A stretch of DNA of 64,000 bases from Chitinophagales bacterium (GTDB taxonomy: Bacteria; Bacteroidota; Bacteroidia; Chitinophagales; Saprospiraceae): positions 62,001 to 126,000 of the forward strand of contig JAAFJY010000011.1 in the NCBI GenBank assembly GCA_013299105.1. The letters are read 5' to 3'. The translations under genes and the position numbers were made by a program. Position 1 is the stretch's first letter. Each line of letters begins with the position of its first letter. The notes under the pieces were generated by a model. It was not told the DNA's origin. It worked only from the letters and a program-made list of their open reading frames with translations, and did not search any database. Below are positions 18,385 through 26,659 of this stretch, piece by piece.

Positions 18385-19908
18385 ATGTCATTACTAAAAA
18401 AGTTGGCGGGCGAAACCGTGCTGTACGGCCTCAGCAGCATTTTGCCAAGGGTGCTCAACTTTGTCATCATGACGCCCTATTTCACCAACGGCAAAATGAG
18501 CACGGAGGAATTTGGGGTGTTCAACGACTTGTATTCTACCCTGGCGATGGTCAGCATTGTGGTTACTTTTCGCATGGAAACGGCTTTTTTCCGTTATGGC
18601 AAAGACCCCGCCCAGGCCGATCGGGCTTTTACCACCTCGAGTTTTTTGGTAGCGGCTTTGACGGCCCTTTTCTTGGTTTTGAGTTTGGTTTTTATCCAGC
18701 CCATCGCTACGGGTTTGAAATACGAGGGACAGGCTTATTTGATCGCCATAGTACTGGGCATTTTGTCTTTTGAAGCGCTCAGTGCGGTACCTTTTGCCCG
18801 GCTGCGCTTCGCCAATCGGCCTCTGCGGTTTTTATTTTTGAAGGTCTTGAATGTGCTTTTCATCATTGGCTTCACCCTGTTTTTCTTGGATATTTGCCCT
18901 TGGCTGGAGCAAAAACCGGGTTGGGCCTGGCTGCAAAACTTACACTTTCACGGCAGCCCCGAATCGGATGCTTTTCTGGCCAATTTGATTGCCAGCGGCC
19001 TGACTTGCCTTCAATTGTTGCCCCAATTTTTGCGGGTAAAATGGCAAATCGACTGGCCTTTGCTGCGCCAAATGACCCTATATGCCTGGCCCCTGGTCAT
19101 TGCGGGGGTAGCGGGTACGGTCAACCAGCAAATTGGCACACCGCTGCTCAAGTACCTATCTTCGATGAGCCAGGTGGGCTTGTTCAATGGGGCCAGTAAA
19201 ATCGCAGTTTTGCTTAACCTTTTCACCACTGCCTTCAACTATGCCGCCGAGCCTTTCTTTTTCCGCAATGCCGATCGGGGCGATGCCAAGGCCATGTACG
19301 GGCAGGTGGCCCAAGCCTTTACTTTGGTTTCTTGCTTGGCCATTGGTGGTATTTTGCTGGGTTTGGACCTGGTGGTAGCCGCACGTTTTGTAGGCCCCGA
19401 ATTCACCAAAGGCTTTGGCATTGTGCCAATTATGCTGCTGGCAAACTTGTTTTTGGGGCTTTTTTACAGCTTTTCGATTTGGTACAAACTGGCCGACCGC
19501 ACCAATGTAGGGGGGACCTTGGCCATCATTGGCTCGCTCATCAGCATCGGGCTCAATGTGTGGTTGATCCCCCAAATCGGCTATTACGCCCCAGCCTGGG
19601 CGGCCTTGGCTTGCTATGCCTACATGGCCGTTGCCAGCTACCTGAGCGGGCAAAAACACTACCCCATCGCGTACCCGATCAAGCGCATGGCCTGGTACAT
19701 GGGCTTGACGGCGATCGCGTATACCCTTAGCCAAGTTGTGCGGAACTTCTTGATCAAAAATGGAATCCCAGCGCAATTGGATCAATTGAATTTGCTGGAA
19801 AAATGGCCAATTTTGGCGGTGAATCTACTTTTGTTGATCGCCTTGCTGGCAGCTTTGGCCTACATCGAACGGAACTTGCTGAAGCGATTTTTGAAACGAT
19901 CTAAATAA
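18385..19908 (+). CDS. Polysaccharide/lipid-linked oligosaccharide flippase (Wzx/MATE-like)
   Basis: A 507-residue inner-membrane protein with about 12-14 transmembrane helices and the N-terminal layout of the polysaccharide biosynthesis family (KKLAGETVLYGLSSILPR, then a TPYFT segment). These proteins flip undecaprenyl-linked sugar units from the cytoplasmic to the periplasmic leaflet for O-antigen, capsule or exopolysaccharide. Basic residues cluster at the C-terminal end (RNLLKRFLKRSK). No polysaccharide gene cluster surrounds it; the nearest glycosyltransferases are at 24-26.6 kb. The substrate is unknown. Confidence 0.88.
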   Translation: MSLLKKLAGETVLYGLSSILPRVLNFVIMTPYFTNGKMSTEEFGVFNDLYSTLAMVSIVVTFRMETAFFRYGKDPAQADRAFTTSSFLVAALTALFLVLSLVFIQPIATGLKYEGQAYLIAIVLGILSFEALSAVPFARLRFANRPLRFLFLKVLNVLFIIGFTLFFLDICPWLEQKPGWAWLQNLHFHGSPESDAFLANLIASGLTCLQLLPQFLRVKWQIDWPLLRQMTLYAWPLVIAGVAGTVNQQIGTPLLKYLSSMSQVGLFNGASKIAVLLNLFTTAFNYAAEPFFFRNADRGDAKAMYGQVAQAFTLVSCLAIGGILLGLDLVVAARFVGPEFTKGFGIVPIMLLANLFLGLFYSFSIWYKLADRTNVGGTLAIIGSLISIGLNVWLIPQIGYYAPAWAALACYAYMAVASYLSGQKHYPIAYPIKRMAWYMGLTAIAYTLSQVVRNFLIKNGIPAQLDQLNLLEKWPILAVNLLLLIALLAALAYIERNLLKRFLKRSK

Positions 19909-20190
19909 GCTTTTGCTGTAAACACTTGGCTGAAAAGTGGTGTTATAAATCATTGTTTTTTCGTAAACGCTTAGCCTGCTCACATTTCGGCCAAAAAAGG
20001 CCGTTTTTCCGTGATCCTTCGCCTCTTTTTGTGAAGGTAGCACCTGCTACCCCCACAAAAAGGAAGCTCGGCTGACGAAAAACCGTCTTCTTTTTTGACT
20101 CGAAACCGCTAGCCTAAGTTTTCACATTTTTTCTGAAAAGCCCAGAAAAAAGTGTAAGAAATCGGGTAAAAGGACTCAACAATTTGTGGA
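19909..20190. other. Gene-free stretch with several hairpins
   Basis: No ORF is supported. Structures seen: GGCCAAAAAAGGCC near 19989; a strong stem-loop at 20025-20062 (CTTTTTGTG..GGTAGCA / TGCTACC..CACAAAAAG, two stacked stems), which can serve as the terminator of the flippase gene; and near 20123-20155 a stem CACATTTTTTCTG / CAGAAAAAAGTGT. The stacking of three hairpins in 170 bases also fits a small structured RNA, but no known family is recognised. Confidence 0.5.
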
Positions 20191-20293
20191 GTCAACATCT
20201 CGGTCAACGTCATGCTGGCAATCCGTGAAGATCCGTTTCATCCGTTAAATCTGTGTTCCAACCAGTGCCGCGCAGCGGTGTGCAAAGCGCAGC
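20191..20293 (+). repeat. Family B repeat copy 4 (short, truncated)
   Basis: It contains GTCAACATCTCGGTCAACGT followed by CATGCTGGCAATCCGTG, iterated ATCCGTTTCATCCGTT units, and the hairpin TGCCGC-GCA-GCGGTG. The stem sequence differs from the other copies (GCCTCGC/GCGAGGC) but still pairs. The right-end segment of the family is missing. The ferritin promoter begins a few bases later. Confidence 0.7.
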
Positions 20294-20299
20294 TTTTTT

Positions 20300-20329
20300 T
20301 TGCCAATCATTTCTATGGCTATAAATTTG
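20300..20329 (+). promoter_or_regulatory. Bacteroidota-type promoter of the ferritin gene
   Basis: TTG at 20300-20302 and TAAATTTG at 20322-20329 are separated by exactly 19 bases, matching the primary sigma consensus of this phylum. Transcription would start near 20336, leaving a leader of about 14 bases before the ferritin ATG. Confidence 0.8.
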
Positions 20330-20349
20330 TACATTCAAAAACCCAAACA

Positions 20350-20880
20350 ATGCTCAATACCAAAATTGAATCCGCACTGAACGAACAAATCGGCCTCGAA
20401 GGTTATGCCTCGTTTTTATACCTGGCCATGGCCTCCTGGAGTGAAAGAGAAGGTCTGCAAGGCTGCGCCAATTTCTTGTACCGCCAATCGGACGAAGAGC
20501 GCGAGCACATGCTGCGCATTTTCAACTACATCAACGAGATGGACGGTTACGCCCTGACCCCGGCCATTGCCCAAACGCCGCACGACTTTGGCACGATCCA
20601 GGCTTTGTTCGATAAGGTTTATGCCCACGAGCAAAAAGTAACCAACTCGATCAACAACCTGATCACCCTCAGCTACGAGGAAAAGGACCACAGCACCCTC
20701 AACTTTTTGCAGTGGTACGTGCAGGAACAACGCGAAGAGGAAGCCCTGATGCGCGATATCCTGACCAAAATCCGCCTGATTGGCGATGGCGCACAAAGCC
20801 TGTACTACATCGACAAGGAGTTGGAAAAAATCAACCGCGCTACGGCTGCCAAGGAAACTACCGAAGGGGAAAATACCTAA
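20350..20880 (+). CDS. Ferritin (non-haem, FtnA-like)
   Basis: A 176-residue iron-storage protein of the ferritin superfamily. It stores Fe(III) in a 24-mer after ferroxidation. Ferroxidase ligands can be seen in EGYASFLYLAMASW, in EEREHMLRIFNYI (ExxH), and in QEQREEEALMRDI on the last long helix. The ATG at 20350 is supported by the upstream promoter and by alignment of MLNTKIESALNEQI with the usual N-terminus. A DUF2007-like gene follows after 6 bases and is likely in the same transcript. Iron-responsive control is expected, but I see no obvious Fur box. Confidence 0.95.
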   Translation: MLNTKIESALNEQIGLEGYASFLYLAMASWSEREGLQGCANFLYRQSDEEREHMLRIFNYINEMDGYALTPAIAQTPHDFGTIQALFDKVYAHEQKVTNSINNLITLSYEEKDHSTLNFLQWYVQEQREEEALMRDILTKIRLIGDGAQSLYYIDKELEKINRATAAKETTEGENT

Positions 20881-20886
20881 GCTGGA

Positions 20887-21249
20887 ATGGAAGGAGAAAA
20901 CATCCTCGACGAAGACTTGCTAGAAAAGCGAGCGCCGATGGTTCGCATTCGGCGCTACGCTTCCCTGCCCGAAGCGCAGGTGGCCGCCGCCAAACTGCGG
21001 CAAGCGGGCCTGCACTGCTTTTTGTCGAATGCCAATACTGCGGCTACTTTACCCTTTGAGTCGAGCATCCTGGGCCTGTACGTGCGCGAAAGCGACTGGG
21101 AGGATGCGGTGGACGTGTTGCGGCCCGACCCCGGCGAGGAAGCCTCGGACAAGTCCAATCCCAGTTCCGAGCACCCCATCAACCGGGTGATTTTGCTGAT
21201 TTTGGTGGCGATGGTGCTCTTGGCGTTTTTGTTGGGGATGGGGATTTGA
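20887..21249 (+). CDS. DUF2007-like protein with C-terminal membrane anchor
   Basis: A 120-residue protein. Residues about 20-80 match the DUF2007 (PII-like putative signal-transducing) fold: VRIRRYASLPEAQVAAAKL, then GLHCFLSNANT, then LGLYVRESDWEDAVDVL. The C-terminal 25 residues form one transmembrane helix (VILLILVAMVLLAFLLG). It follows the ferritin gene by 6 bases. The role is unknown; a small ligand-binding or regulatory domain held at the membrane is the plain reading. Confidence 0.78.
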   Translation: MEGENILDEDLLEKRAPMVRIRRYASLPEAQVAAAKLRQAGLHCFLSNANTAATLPFESSILGLYVRESDWEDAVDVLRPDPGEEASDKSNPSSEHPINRVILLILVAMVLLAFLLGMGI

Positions 21250-21316
21250 TCCAACTGCCCAATACATCTTAGAATTCCCCATTTCTTTCCCTATCTTTAC
21301 CCCTCAAATACATCCT

Positions 21317-22081
21317 ATGAAAACCAGACTCAACCTATTGCTAAGCTTGTCGGCCCTATTTTGGGCTTGGCAAGCACAAGCCCAAGGCAGCGCATTCGGG
21401 GTCAAAGGCGGTCTCACTTTGGGGCGACAACAGTGGGAACAGAACTTCCAAAACAGCATTTTGATGCGCTACCACGGCGCGGCCTTCATCGAGTCCTTGG
21501 GCGAGGATACGCGTTTCGCACTGTTTGCGCAAGCGGGATACCACGTCAAAGGCAGCGCGATTCGCTTTGCACGGGGCTCTTACATCGACGTGGATGGCCG
21601 CCCGGTCAATTTCAATACCGATGCCCAGACTTTTCAGTTTCGCAACGCAGCATTGGTGGTGGGGGCCAAACAACGCTTGGACAACCTCGACCTGGGTGAG
21701 AAAAAAGCCTTTTACACCTTCGGTATCCGGGGTGAATACACTTTGAGCACCCAATTGGGGCCAGAAAACCTGCCTGTCAACAGCCCATTGGTCTTGTACT
21801 ACCCGCAAAAGGAATTTGTGAAGCGTATTCTGTACGGCTTTACGGTCAGCGGCGGCATTGAAATGCCTTTCAACGACCTGGCGGGCATGCAAATCGAACT
21901 TTCGGTGAGCCCCGATTTATCGTTTCAGTACAACCAACCACCCCTCACCAATGTCATTAACCCTGGTGGCAACTTTGGCGGCCCCAATACCATCAACCTC
22001 GGTCAGCAAAGGATCCGCAACCTGGCTTTTGAACTGAGCTTGGGCTTCCGGTTTTTGCACAAGGTGGTGTATGTGGATTGA
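21317..22081 (+). CDS. Outer-membrane beta-barrel protein (PorT family type)
   Basis: A 254-residue exported protein with signal peptide MKTRLNLLLSLSALFWAWQA and a cleavage site near AQAQ. Amphipathic beta-strands follow: GSAFGVKGGLTLG at the start, periodic aromatic residues, and a last strand with LGFRFLHKV. The size and the early G-x-KGG-x-x pattern are typical of the PorT/OmpW-like 8-strand barrels of Bacteroidota. Function is unknown. It is followed by a TTGA array and then lptB on the same strand, so the two may be co-transcribed and both serve the outer membrane. Confidence 0.8.
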   Translation: MKTRLNLLLSLSALFWAWQAQAQGSAFGVKGGLTLGRQQWEQNFQNSILMRYHGAAFIESLGEDTRFALFAQAGYHVKGSAIRFARGSYIDVDGRPVNFNTDAQTFQFRNAALVVGAKQRLDNLDLGEKKAFYTFGIRGEYTLSTQLGPENLPVNSPLVLYYPQKEFVKRILYGFTVSGGIEMPFNDLAGMQIELSVSPDLSFQYNQPPLTNVINPGGNFGGPNTINLGQQRIRNLAFELSLGFRFLHKVVYVD

Positions 22082-22083
22082 AA

Positions 22084-22113
22084 GGGAGTTGAAAAGTTGA
22101 AGGGTTGAAAAGA
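22084..22113 (+). repeat. TTGA-rich array (family C, site 4)
   Basis: Units GTTGAAAAG, TTGAAGGG and TTGAAAAG lie 2 bases after the barrel-protein stop codon and end 6 bases before the lptB ATG, so they occupy the position where its ribosome binding site would be. The inverted pyrimidine arm is absent here. Confidence 0.6.
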
Positions 22114-22119
22114 CGATTT

Positions 22120-22878
22120 ATGAGTGAAAAGCAAATGATCCTCCGGAGCGAAAACCTCGTCAAACAATATGGCAGCCGACAAGTCGTAAAAGGCGTATCG
22201 GTGAATGTACACCAAGGTGAGATCGTGGGTTTGTTGGGACCAAATGGGGCGGGCAAAACCACCACTTTTTACATGATGGTGGGCTTTATTCAGCCCAATG
22301 AAGGCCATGTGTACCTGGATGATACCGAAATCACTACCCTGCCGATGTACAAACGCGCCCAAAACGGCATTGGCTACTTGCCCCAGGAGCCTTCGGTTTT
22401 TCGCAAGCTGTCGGTGGAAGACAACATCAAGGCGGTGTTGGAAATGACCAAACTGAACAAGGAAGAACGCCGCGCAAAACTCGAAGAATTGATCGACGAG
22501 TTCAACCTGCACAAGGTGCGCAAAAGCAATGGCGATACTTTGTCGGGCGGCGAACGGCGGCGTACCGAAATTGCCCGTGCCTTGGCCTCCGGGCCTAGCT
22601 TCATCCTGCTCGACGAGCCTTTTGCGGGCATTGACCCCATCGCGGTTGAAGATATTCAGTCGATCGTGGCCAAGTTGAAAACCAAAAACATCGGCATCCT
22701 GATCACCGACCACAACGTACAGGAGACCTTGTCGATCACCGACCGGGCTTACCTGATGTTTGAGGGCAATATCCTCAAAGCGGGTACCGCCGAGGAATTG
22801 GCGGCGGATGAGATGGTGCGCAAGGTGTATTTGGGCAAAAACTTCGAGCTGCGGCGGAAGGTGATTGATCCGGTTTAG
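22120..22878 (+). CDS. lptB: LPS export ABC transporter ATP-binding protein LptB
   Basis: A 252-residue ABC ATPase that powers extraction of lipopolysaccharide from the inner membrane with LptF/LptG and passes it to LptC/LptA. Motifs: Walker [11 protein letters not shown]-loop in [15 protein letters not shown], signature LSGGERRR, Walker [13 protein letters not shown], and switch His in ITDHNVQ. The signature and the RKLSVEDNI segment are typical of LptB rather than of other ABC proteins. I chose the ATG at 22120 ([13 protein letters not shown]). LptF/G/C are not in the window, as is common in Bacteroidota. Confidence 0.95.
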   Translation: MSEKQMILRSENLVKQYGSRQVVKGVSVNVHQGEIVGLLGPNGAGKTTTFYMMVGFIQPNEGHVYLDDTEITTLPMYKRAQNGIGYLPQEPSVFRKLSVEDNIKAVLEMTKLNKEERRAKLEELIDEFNLHKVRKSNGDTLSGGERRRTEIARALASGPSFILLDEPFAGIDPIAVEDIQSIVAKLKTKNIGILITDHNVQETLSITDRAYLMFEGNILKAGTAEELAADEMVRKVYLGKNFELRRKVIDPV

Positions 22879-22879
22879 G

Positions 22880-23145
22880 CCACGGATTGTTGCTTTTTGG
22901 CCTGCTTCGCAGGCTATGGAGGGAACACGGATAAAAAAGAGTTTGGGTGTGTTGGTTTGGGTGTGAGTGTGCATAAACCCCATTTCCAATTAAATGAGTC
23001 GATAGATTCTGATTGAAGCCCCCCACACTCGAACTCACACTTACACACAACACACCCATTCTTGCGGATTGCCAACATGATTTTGACCACGATTTTGACA
23101 TTCTTTGTGCTTAAAATCGGTAAAAATTGGAAGTTTTATTTTATC
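22880..23145 (-). repeat. Family B repeat copy 5 (long form, inverted)
   Basis: Read on the minus strand it has GTGGTCAAAATCATGTTGGC, ATCCGCAAGAATGGGTGTG, a GT-rich arm, a CA-rich arm (CACACTCACACCCAAACC), TTATCCGTGTTCC and the hairpin GCCTGC-GAA-GCAGGC. The hairpin stem carries paired changes relative to GCCTCGC/GCGAGGC. It fills most of the space between lptB and the small lipoprotein gene. Confidence 0.8.
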
Positions 23146-23173
23146 CCTTACTTATTCATCAAAACCCACTGCT

Positions 23174-23293
23174 ATGAAGCCCAAAACCCGTCTCTTATTT
23201 GCTTTTTTGTTGCTGACTTGCCTCGCTCTGAGCTCCTGCCGTACTGGCTGTGGCTGCCCCATGTCAAAATTGAACCCGATAACAAGCAAATAG
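23174..23293 (+). CDS. Very small Cys-rich lipoprotein
   Basis: A 39-residue reading frame with a complete lipoprotein signal: basic start MKPKTR, a hydrophobic core, and lipobox LSSC (Cys19). The mature peptide is only about 21 residues and holds three more cysteines near its start (CRTGCGCP). Tiny lipoproteins of this form are scattered in Bacteroidota and are usually missed by gene finders. No function is known; metal or thiol chemistry near the membrane is possible. It stands alone between a family B repeat and the VanX-like gene. Confidence 0.55.
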   Translation: MKPKTRLLFAFLLLTCLALSSCRTGCGCPMSKLNPITSK

Positions 23294-23340
23294 GTACCTA
23301 AAGACTAAAGCCCATCAGCAATCTCCCCACAGCGCCTTTC

Positions 23341-23374
23341 TTCTCAACTCCTCAACCTCTCAACTCCTCAACTA
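23341..23374 (-). repeat. TTGA-rich array (family C, site 5)
   Basis: Read on the minus strand, units of GTTGAGGAG and GTTGAGAGG follow the stop codon of the VanX-like gene; the last unit on the plus strand (CAACTAC) contains that stop codon. Only one arm is present. Confidence 0.65.
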
Positions 23375-24043
23375 CTTGCTACACTTCCACAAAAAATCCG
23401 AGATCGCATACGACTGTTTGGTGTAGGAAAAATGCCACCATTCGGTCCGCGTCGTTTTGAAGCCTTCTGCGATCATGAGGTTTTGCAACAGCTTGCGGTT
23501 TTCGTACACTTCGGGCTTGTGGCCGGTGTAGTCGATGTGTGCTTCTTTGCCAAAAAAATCGAATTCGCTGCCCATGTCCAGCGCTTTGCCGTTTTTGTCC
23601 ACCACACTCAGGTCCACTGCTGCACCACGGTTGTGCATCGAGCCTTTGCGCGGGTCGGCTACGTAATCGGGATTGGGTACTTTTTTCCAAAGCCGCCACT
23701 GCACGGAATGGGGTCGGTAGCAATCAAACATCAACAGGCGATAACCCTTTTCTTTGAGCTTGTTGTGTACGCGCAGCAGAGCTTGGGCCACTTCATCGCG
23801 CAGGTAGCACTCGCCACATTCGTACATTTTTTCTTTCACAAAATTATTGGTGGTGGCATAGCGCAAGTCCAGAGCGATGTCAGTGGCCAGGTCTTGCACA
23901 TTGGTCCAACCGGCTTTGCTGTTTTCTACTTTAGGGGCTTTGCTGGGCTTGGTAGTTTGAGAAAAAACCATAGCAGGCAACAAAAAACTTACAACCAAGC
24001 ACACACTTGACAATGTTTTATTCATTTTTGTAGCTGTTTTCAA
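23372..24043 (-). CDS. D-alanyl-D-alanine dipeptidase (VanX/M15D family)
   Basis: A 223-residue exported zinc peptidase that would hydrolyse D-Ala-D-Ala dipeptides. There is a signal peptide (MNKTLSSVCLVVSFLLPAM, cleavage near FSQ) whether translation starts at 24043 or at the in-frame ATG at 24025. Active-site motifs are complete: the DCYRPHSVQWRLW arginine segment, GSMHNRGAAVDLS (SxHxxGxAxD zinc site) and TEWWHF (ExxWH). In non-resistant bacteria such enzymes recycle D-Ala from peptidoglycan. The start lies only 6-24 bases from the divergent glycosyltransferase gene. Confidence 0.94.
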   Translation of the reverse strand: MKTATKMNKTLSSVCLVVSFLLPAMVFSQTTKPSKAPKVENSKAGWTNVQDLATDIALDLRYATTNNFVKEKMYECGECYLRDEVAQALLRVHNKLKEKGYRLLMFDCYRPHSVQWRLWKKVPNPDYVADPRKGSMHNRGAAVDLSVVDKNGKALDMGSEFDFFGKEAHIDYTGHKPEVYENRKLLQNLMIAEGFKTTRTEWWHFSYTKQSYAISDFLWKCSK

Positions 24044-24049
24044 GACTGT

Positions 24050-25636
24050 ATGAAGCGTATCGAAGAAAAAACCCGATTAATCGCACTTTGCCTGCTTGGC
24101 ATCGGCTTGCTGGTCCCCGCCTTTTTGATCAACCTGGGCTTGATGACCATGATCGACGACGAGGGCATCCGGTCGCTGGTGGCACTGGAGATGAAATTGT
24201 CGGGACAATACATCACGCCCACCTTGCACGGCGAGTTTTATTACAACAAGCCCCCTTTGTACAATTGGTTGCTGTTGGTTTCCTTCTGGCTCAGCGGCCA
24301 AGTTACGGAATTTAGTGCGCGCTTGCCAACGGTTTTGGCACTTTGTGGCTATGCGCTGACGGTTTTTCTGTTTTTTCGCAGGCATTTTGGCACTTATTTT
24401 GGCCTACTCAATGCGGTTTTTTTGATCACTTGTGGCCGCATTTTGCTCTGGGATTCCTTGCTGGGCCTGATCGACATTTTCTTTTCCTGGGTGGTTTTTG
24501 TGCAGTTCCTGGTGATCTATTATTGCTTTGAGCGCAAGTACTTTTTGCGTTTGTTCTTGTTTTCCTACTTGCTGATGTCCATCGGATTCATGCTCAAGGG
24601 CTTGCCCGCCATCGTATTTCAAGGCATCACTTTATTGTCCTGGTTTTCGGTGAATGGGGCTTTTCGGCGTTTGTTTTCGTGGCAGCATATTGTGGGTGGT
24701 TTAGCGGGCATGGCTTTGATCGGGTCCTACTATTTGGAGTATGCGCAGCACAATTCGCTGGGGGTGGTTTTCAATACGTTGATGTCGGAATCATCCAAAA
24801 GGACGGCGGTGCAGTTTGGCTGGTGGCGCACGGTTTTGCACCTGTTTACCTTCCCTTTTGAAATGCTGTACCATTTTTTCCCTTGGTCGTTTTTGGCCGT
24901 TTACCTGCTGCGCAAAGACCTTTGGCAAAAATTAAAGGAAAACCGCCTGGTCTTTTTCCTATCCGTCGTTTTTTTGGGCAATATCCTGATTTATTGGAGC
25001 TCAGTGGAAGTTTATCCAAGGTACTTGTTGATGTTTTGCCCACTGATTTTTGGGGTGTTTTTGTATTTGGGTCAAGACTTAGCGGAGAAAAAAAGCTGGC
25101 AGTCCAAAGTCTCGCAGGTTTTGATGGGTTTTTTCGGGCTTTTGATTGCCGGAGGGAGTTTTGCGCCGCTTTTTTTGCAGGCTAGCCAAGGCATTCCCCA
25201 TTTGTGGCTGAAAACTGGCTTTTTGGTACTGGCTTCGGCCATTTTGTATGGCTTGTACTGGCATTGGAAAGCGCAAAGGCTATTGATCCTGGGGTTGCTA
25301 TTTTTGGTTTTGAGAATAGGCTTCAACTGGTTTGTTTTGCCCGACCGCAACAGCAATGATTATGGCGATTTGTGCCGTCAATCTTCGATTCAACAAGGTC
25401 AAAAGTGGAAAAACCGCCCCTTGTACGTGTACCGCGAAACCCCCATGCAGTGGACCAATTCAATTTACCTGAGCAAAACCAGGGGAGCGATCATCCCGGT
25501 GGCCAAGCAAGATTTTGACCCTCGCGCCCTATACATTGTCGATACAGAAAAATATCCCAAGGTCTTGGCCGATACCTTGGGGCAGTTCAATGTCCGGCAT
25601 GGCAAAACGGTGTTTTACATCGGGACCTTGAAGTGA
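24050..25636 (+). CDS. Membrane glycosyltransferase, ArnT/PMT-like (GT83 type)
   Basis: A 528-residue polytopic protein. The first helix is followed by the periplasmic loop signature DEGIRSLVALEM and then GEFYYNKPPLYNWLL, the acidic metal/donor-binding region of ArnT/PMT-type enzymes. About 11-12 membrane helices follow, ending with a soluble periplasmic C-terminal domain. These enzymes move a sugar from a polyprenyl-phosphate donor onto lipid A or another periplasmic acceptor. The next gene encodes a DPM1-like synthase that would make such a donor, so the two form a plausible pathway. Sugar and acceptor are not known. Confidence 0.88.
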   Translation: MKRIEEKTRLIALCLLGIGLLVPAFLINLGLMTMIDDEGIRSLVALEMKLSGQYITPTLHGEFYYNKPPLYNWLLLVSFWLSGQVTEFSARLPTVLALCGYALTVFLFFRRHFGTYFGLLNAVFLITCGRILLWDSLLGLIDIFFSWVVFVQFLVIYYCFERKYFLRLFLFSYLLMSIGFMLKGLPAIVFQGITLLSWFSVNGAFRRLFSWQHIVGGLAGMALIGSYYLEYAQHNSLGVVFNTLMSESSKRTAVQFGWWRTVLHLFTFPFEMLYHFFPWSFLAVYLLRKDLWQKLKENRLVFFLSVVFLGNILIYWSSVEVYPRYLLMFCPLIFGVFLYLGQDLAEKKSWQSKVSQVLMGFFGLLIAGGSFAPLFLQASQGIPHLWLKTGFLVLASAILYGLYWHWKAQRLLILGLLFLVLRIGFNWFVLPDRNSNDYGDLCRQSSIQQGQKWKNRPLYVYRETPMQWTNSIYLSKTRGAIIPVAKQDFDPRALYIVDTEKYPKVLADTLGQFNVRHGKTVFYIGTLK

Positions 25637-25706
25637 AAATCAACAAAAATCCCCGATCAGAGCCCAAGAAACCGTACCTTTGCGTCGTTTTTTGAAATCC
25701 AACGGT

Positions 25707-26648
25707 ATGAACTCACCCAAACTGTCCGTAGTCGTTTGCGTTTTGAACGAAGAAGACAACGTAAAACCACAAATCGAGCGCATCGACGCCGCTTTGCAGG
25801 GCATGGACTATGAAATTGTGTACGTTGACGATGGTTCAACCGATCGCACTTTGGAAATATTGAAAAGCCTGCCCAACCCACGCCTGCGGGTAGTTGCGCT
25901 CAAGAAAAACTATGGCCAAAGCCTGGCGCTGATGGCAGGTATCGACCACGCCCAAGGCGAGTACGTGGCGACCATGGATGGCGACCTGCAAAACGACCCC
26001 AGCGACATTGCCAACATGCTGCGCATTGCCGAAGAAGGGGGTTACGACATGGTGGCAGGCAACCGTGCCAACCGCAAGGATGGCATGGTTTTGCGCAAAA
26101 TTCCCAGCCGCATTGCCAATTACATCATTCGCCGCAGCACGGGGGTCTATCTCAAAGACTATGGTTGTGCACTGAAAGTACTGAAAGCCGACTTGGCCAA
26201 GGACCTGGGCTTGTATGGCGAATTGCACCGCTTCATCCCGGTTTTGGCTCACTTAGAAGGTGCAAAATTGACCCAGGTCGATGTGCAACACCACGCCCGC
26301 CAATTTGGGCAATCAAAATATGGCCTCAGCCGTACCTTCAAGGTGGTCAGTGACTTGCTGCTGATGCTGTTTTTCAAAAAATACCTGCAAAAACCCATGC
26401 ACTTGTTCGGAAATACCGGGGTGATGTTGTTTGTGGCAGGTTTGCTGATCAATGCCTATTTATTGGTGCTGAAAATCCTAGGACAAGACATTTGGGGGCG
26501 TCCCTTGCTCATTTTGGGCATGCTGCTGTTGTTGGGGGGCATTCAGTTCATCACCATTGGCATTGTGGTCGAAATTCAGATGCGGACCTATTTTGAATCG
26601 CAGCAAAAACGGCCTTACAAGGTGCGCAGTGTTTCGCAGTATTCGTGA
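25707..26648 (+). CDS. Polyprenyl-phosphate glycosyltransferase (GT2, DPM1/ArnC-like)
   Basis: A 313-residue GT2 enzyme that makes a polyprenyl-phosphate sugar. The catalytic domain has LSVVVCVLNEEDNV, YVDDGSTDRT (nucleotide Asp), MDGDLQNDP (DxD-like metal site) and a TGVYLKDYGCALKVLK acceptor segment. Two C-terminal membrane helices (about 230-290) anchor it, as in ArnC/GtrB. I chose the ATG at 25707; a TACCTTTG -7 element lies at 25675-25682. It is 70 bases downstream of the ArnT-like gene, whose donor substrate it probably produces. Confidence 0.9.
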   Translation: MNSPKLSVVVCVLNEEDNVKPQIERIDAALQGMDYEIVYVDDGSTDRTLEILKSLPNPRLRVVALKKNYGQSLALMAGIDHAQGEYVATMDGDLQNDPSDIANMLRIAEEGGYDMVAGNRANRKDGMVLRKIPSRIANYIIRRSTGVYLKDYGCALKVLKADLAKDLGLYGELHRFIPVLAHLEGAKLTQVDVQHHARQFGQSKYGLSRTFKVVSDLLLMLFFKKYLQKPMHLFGNTGVMLFVAGLLINAYLLVLKILGQDIWGRPLLILGMLLLLGGIQFITIGIVVEIQMRTYFESQQKRPYKVRSVSQYS

Positions 26649-26659
26649 AAACAGTGCTT

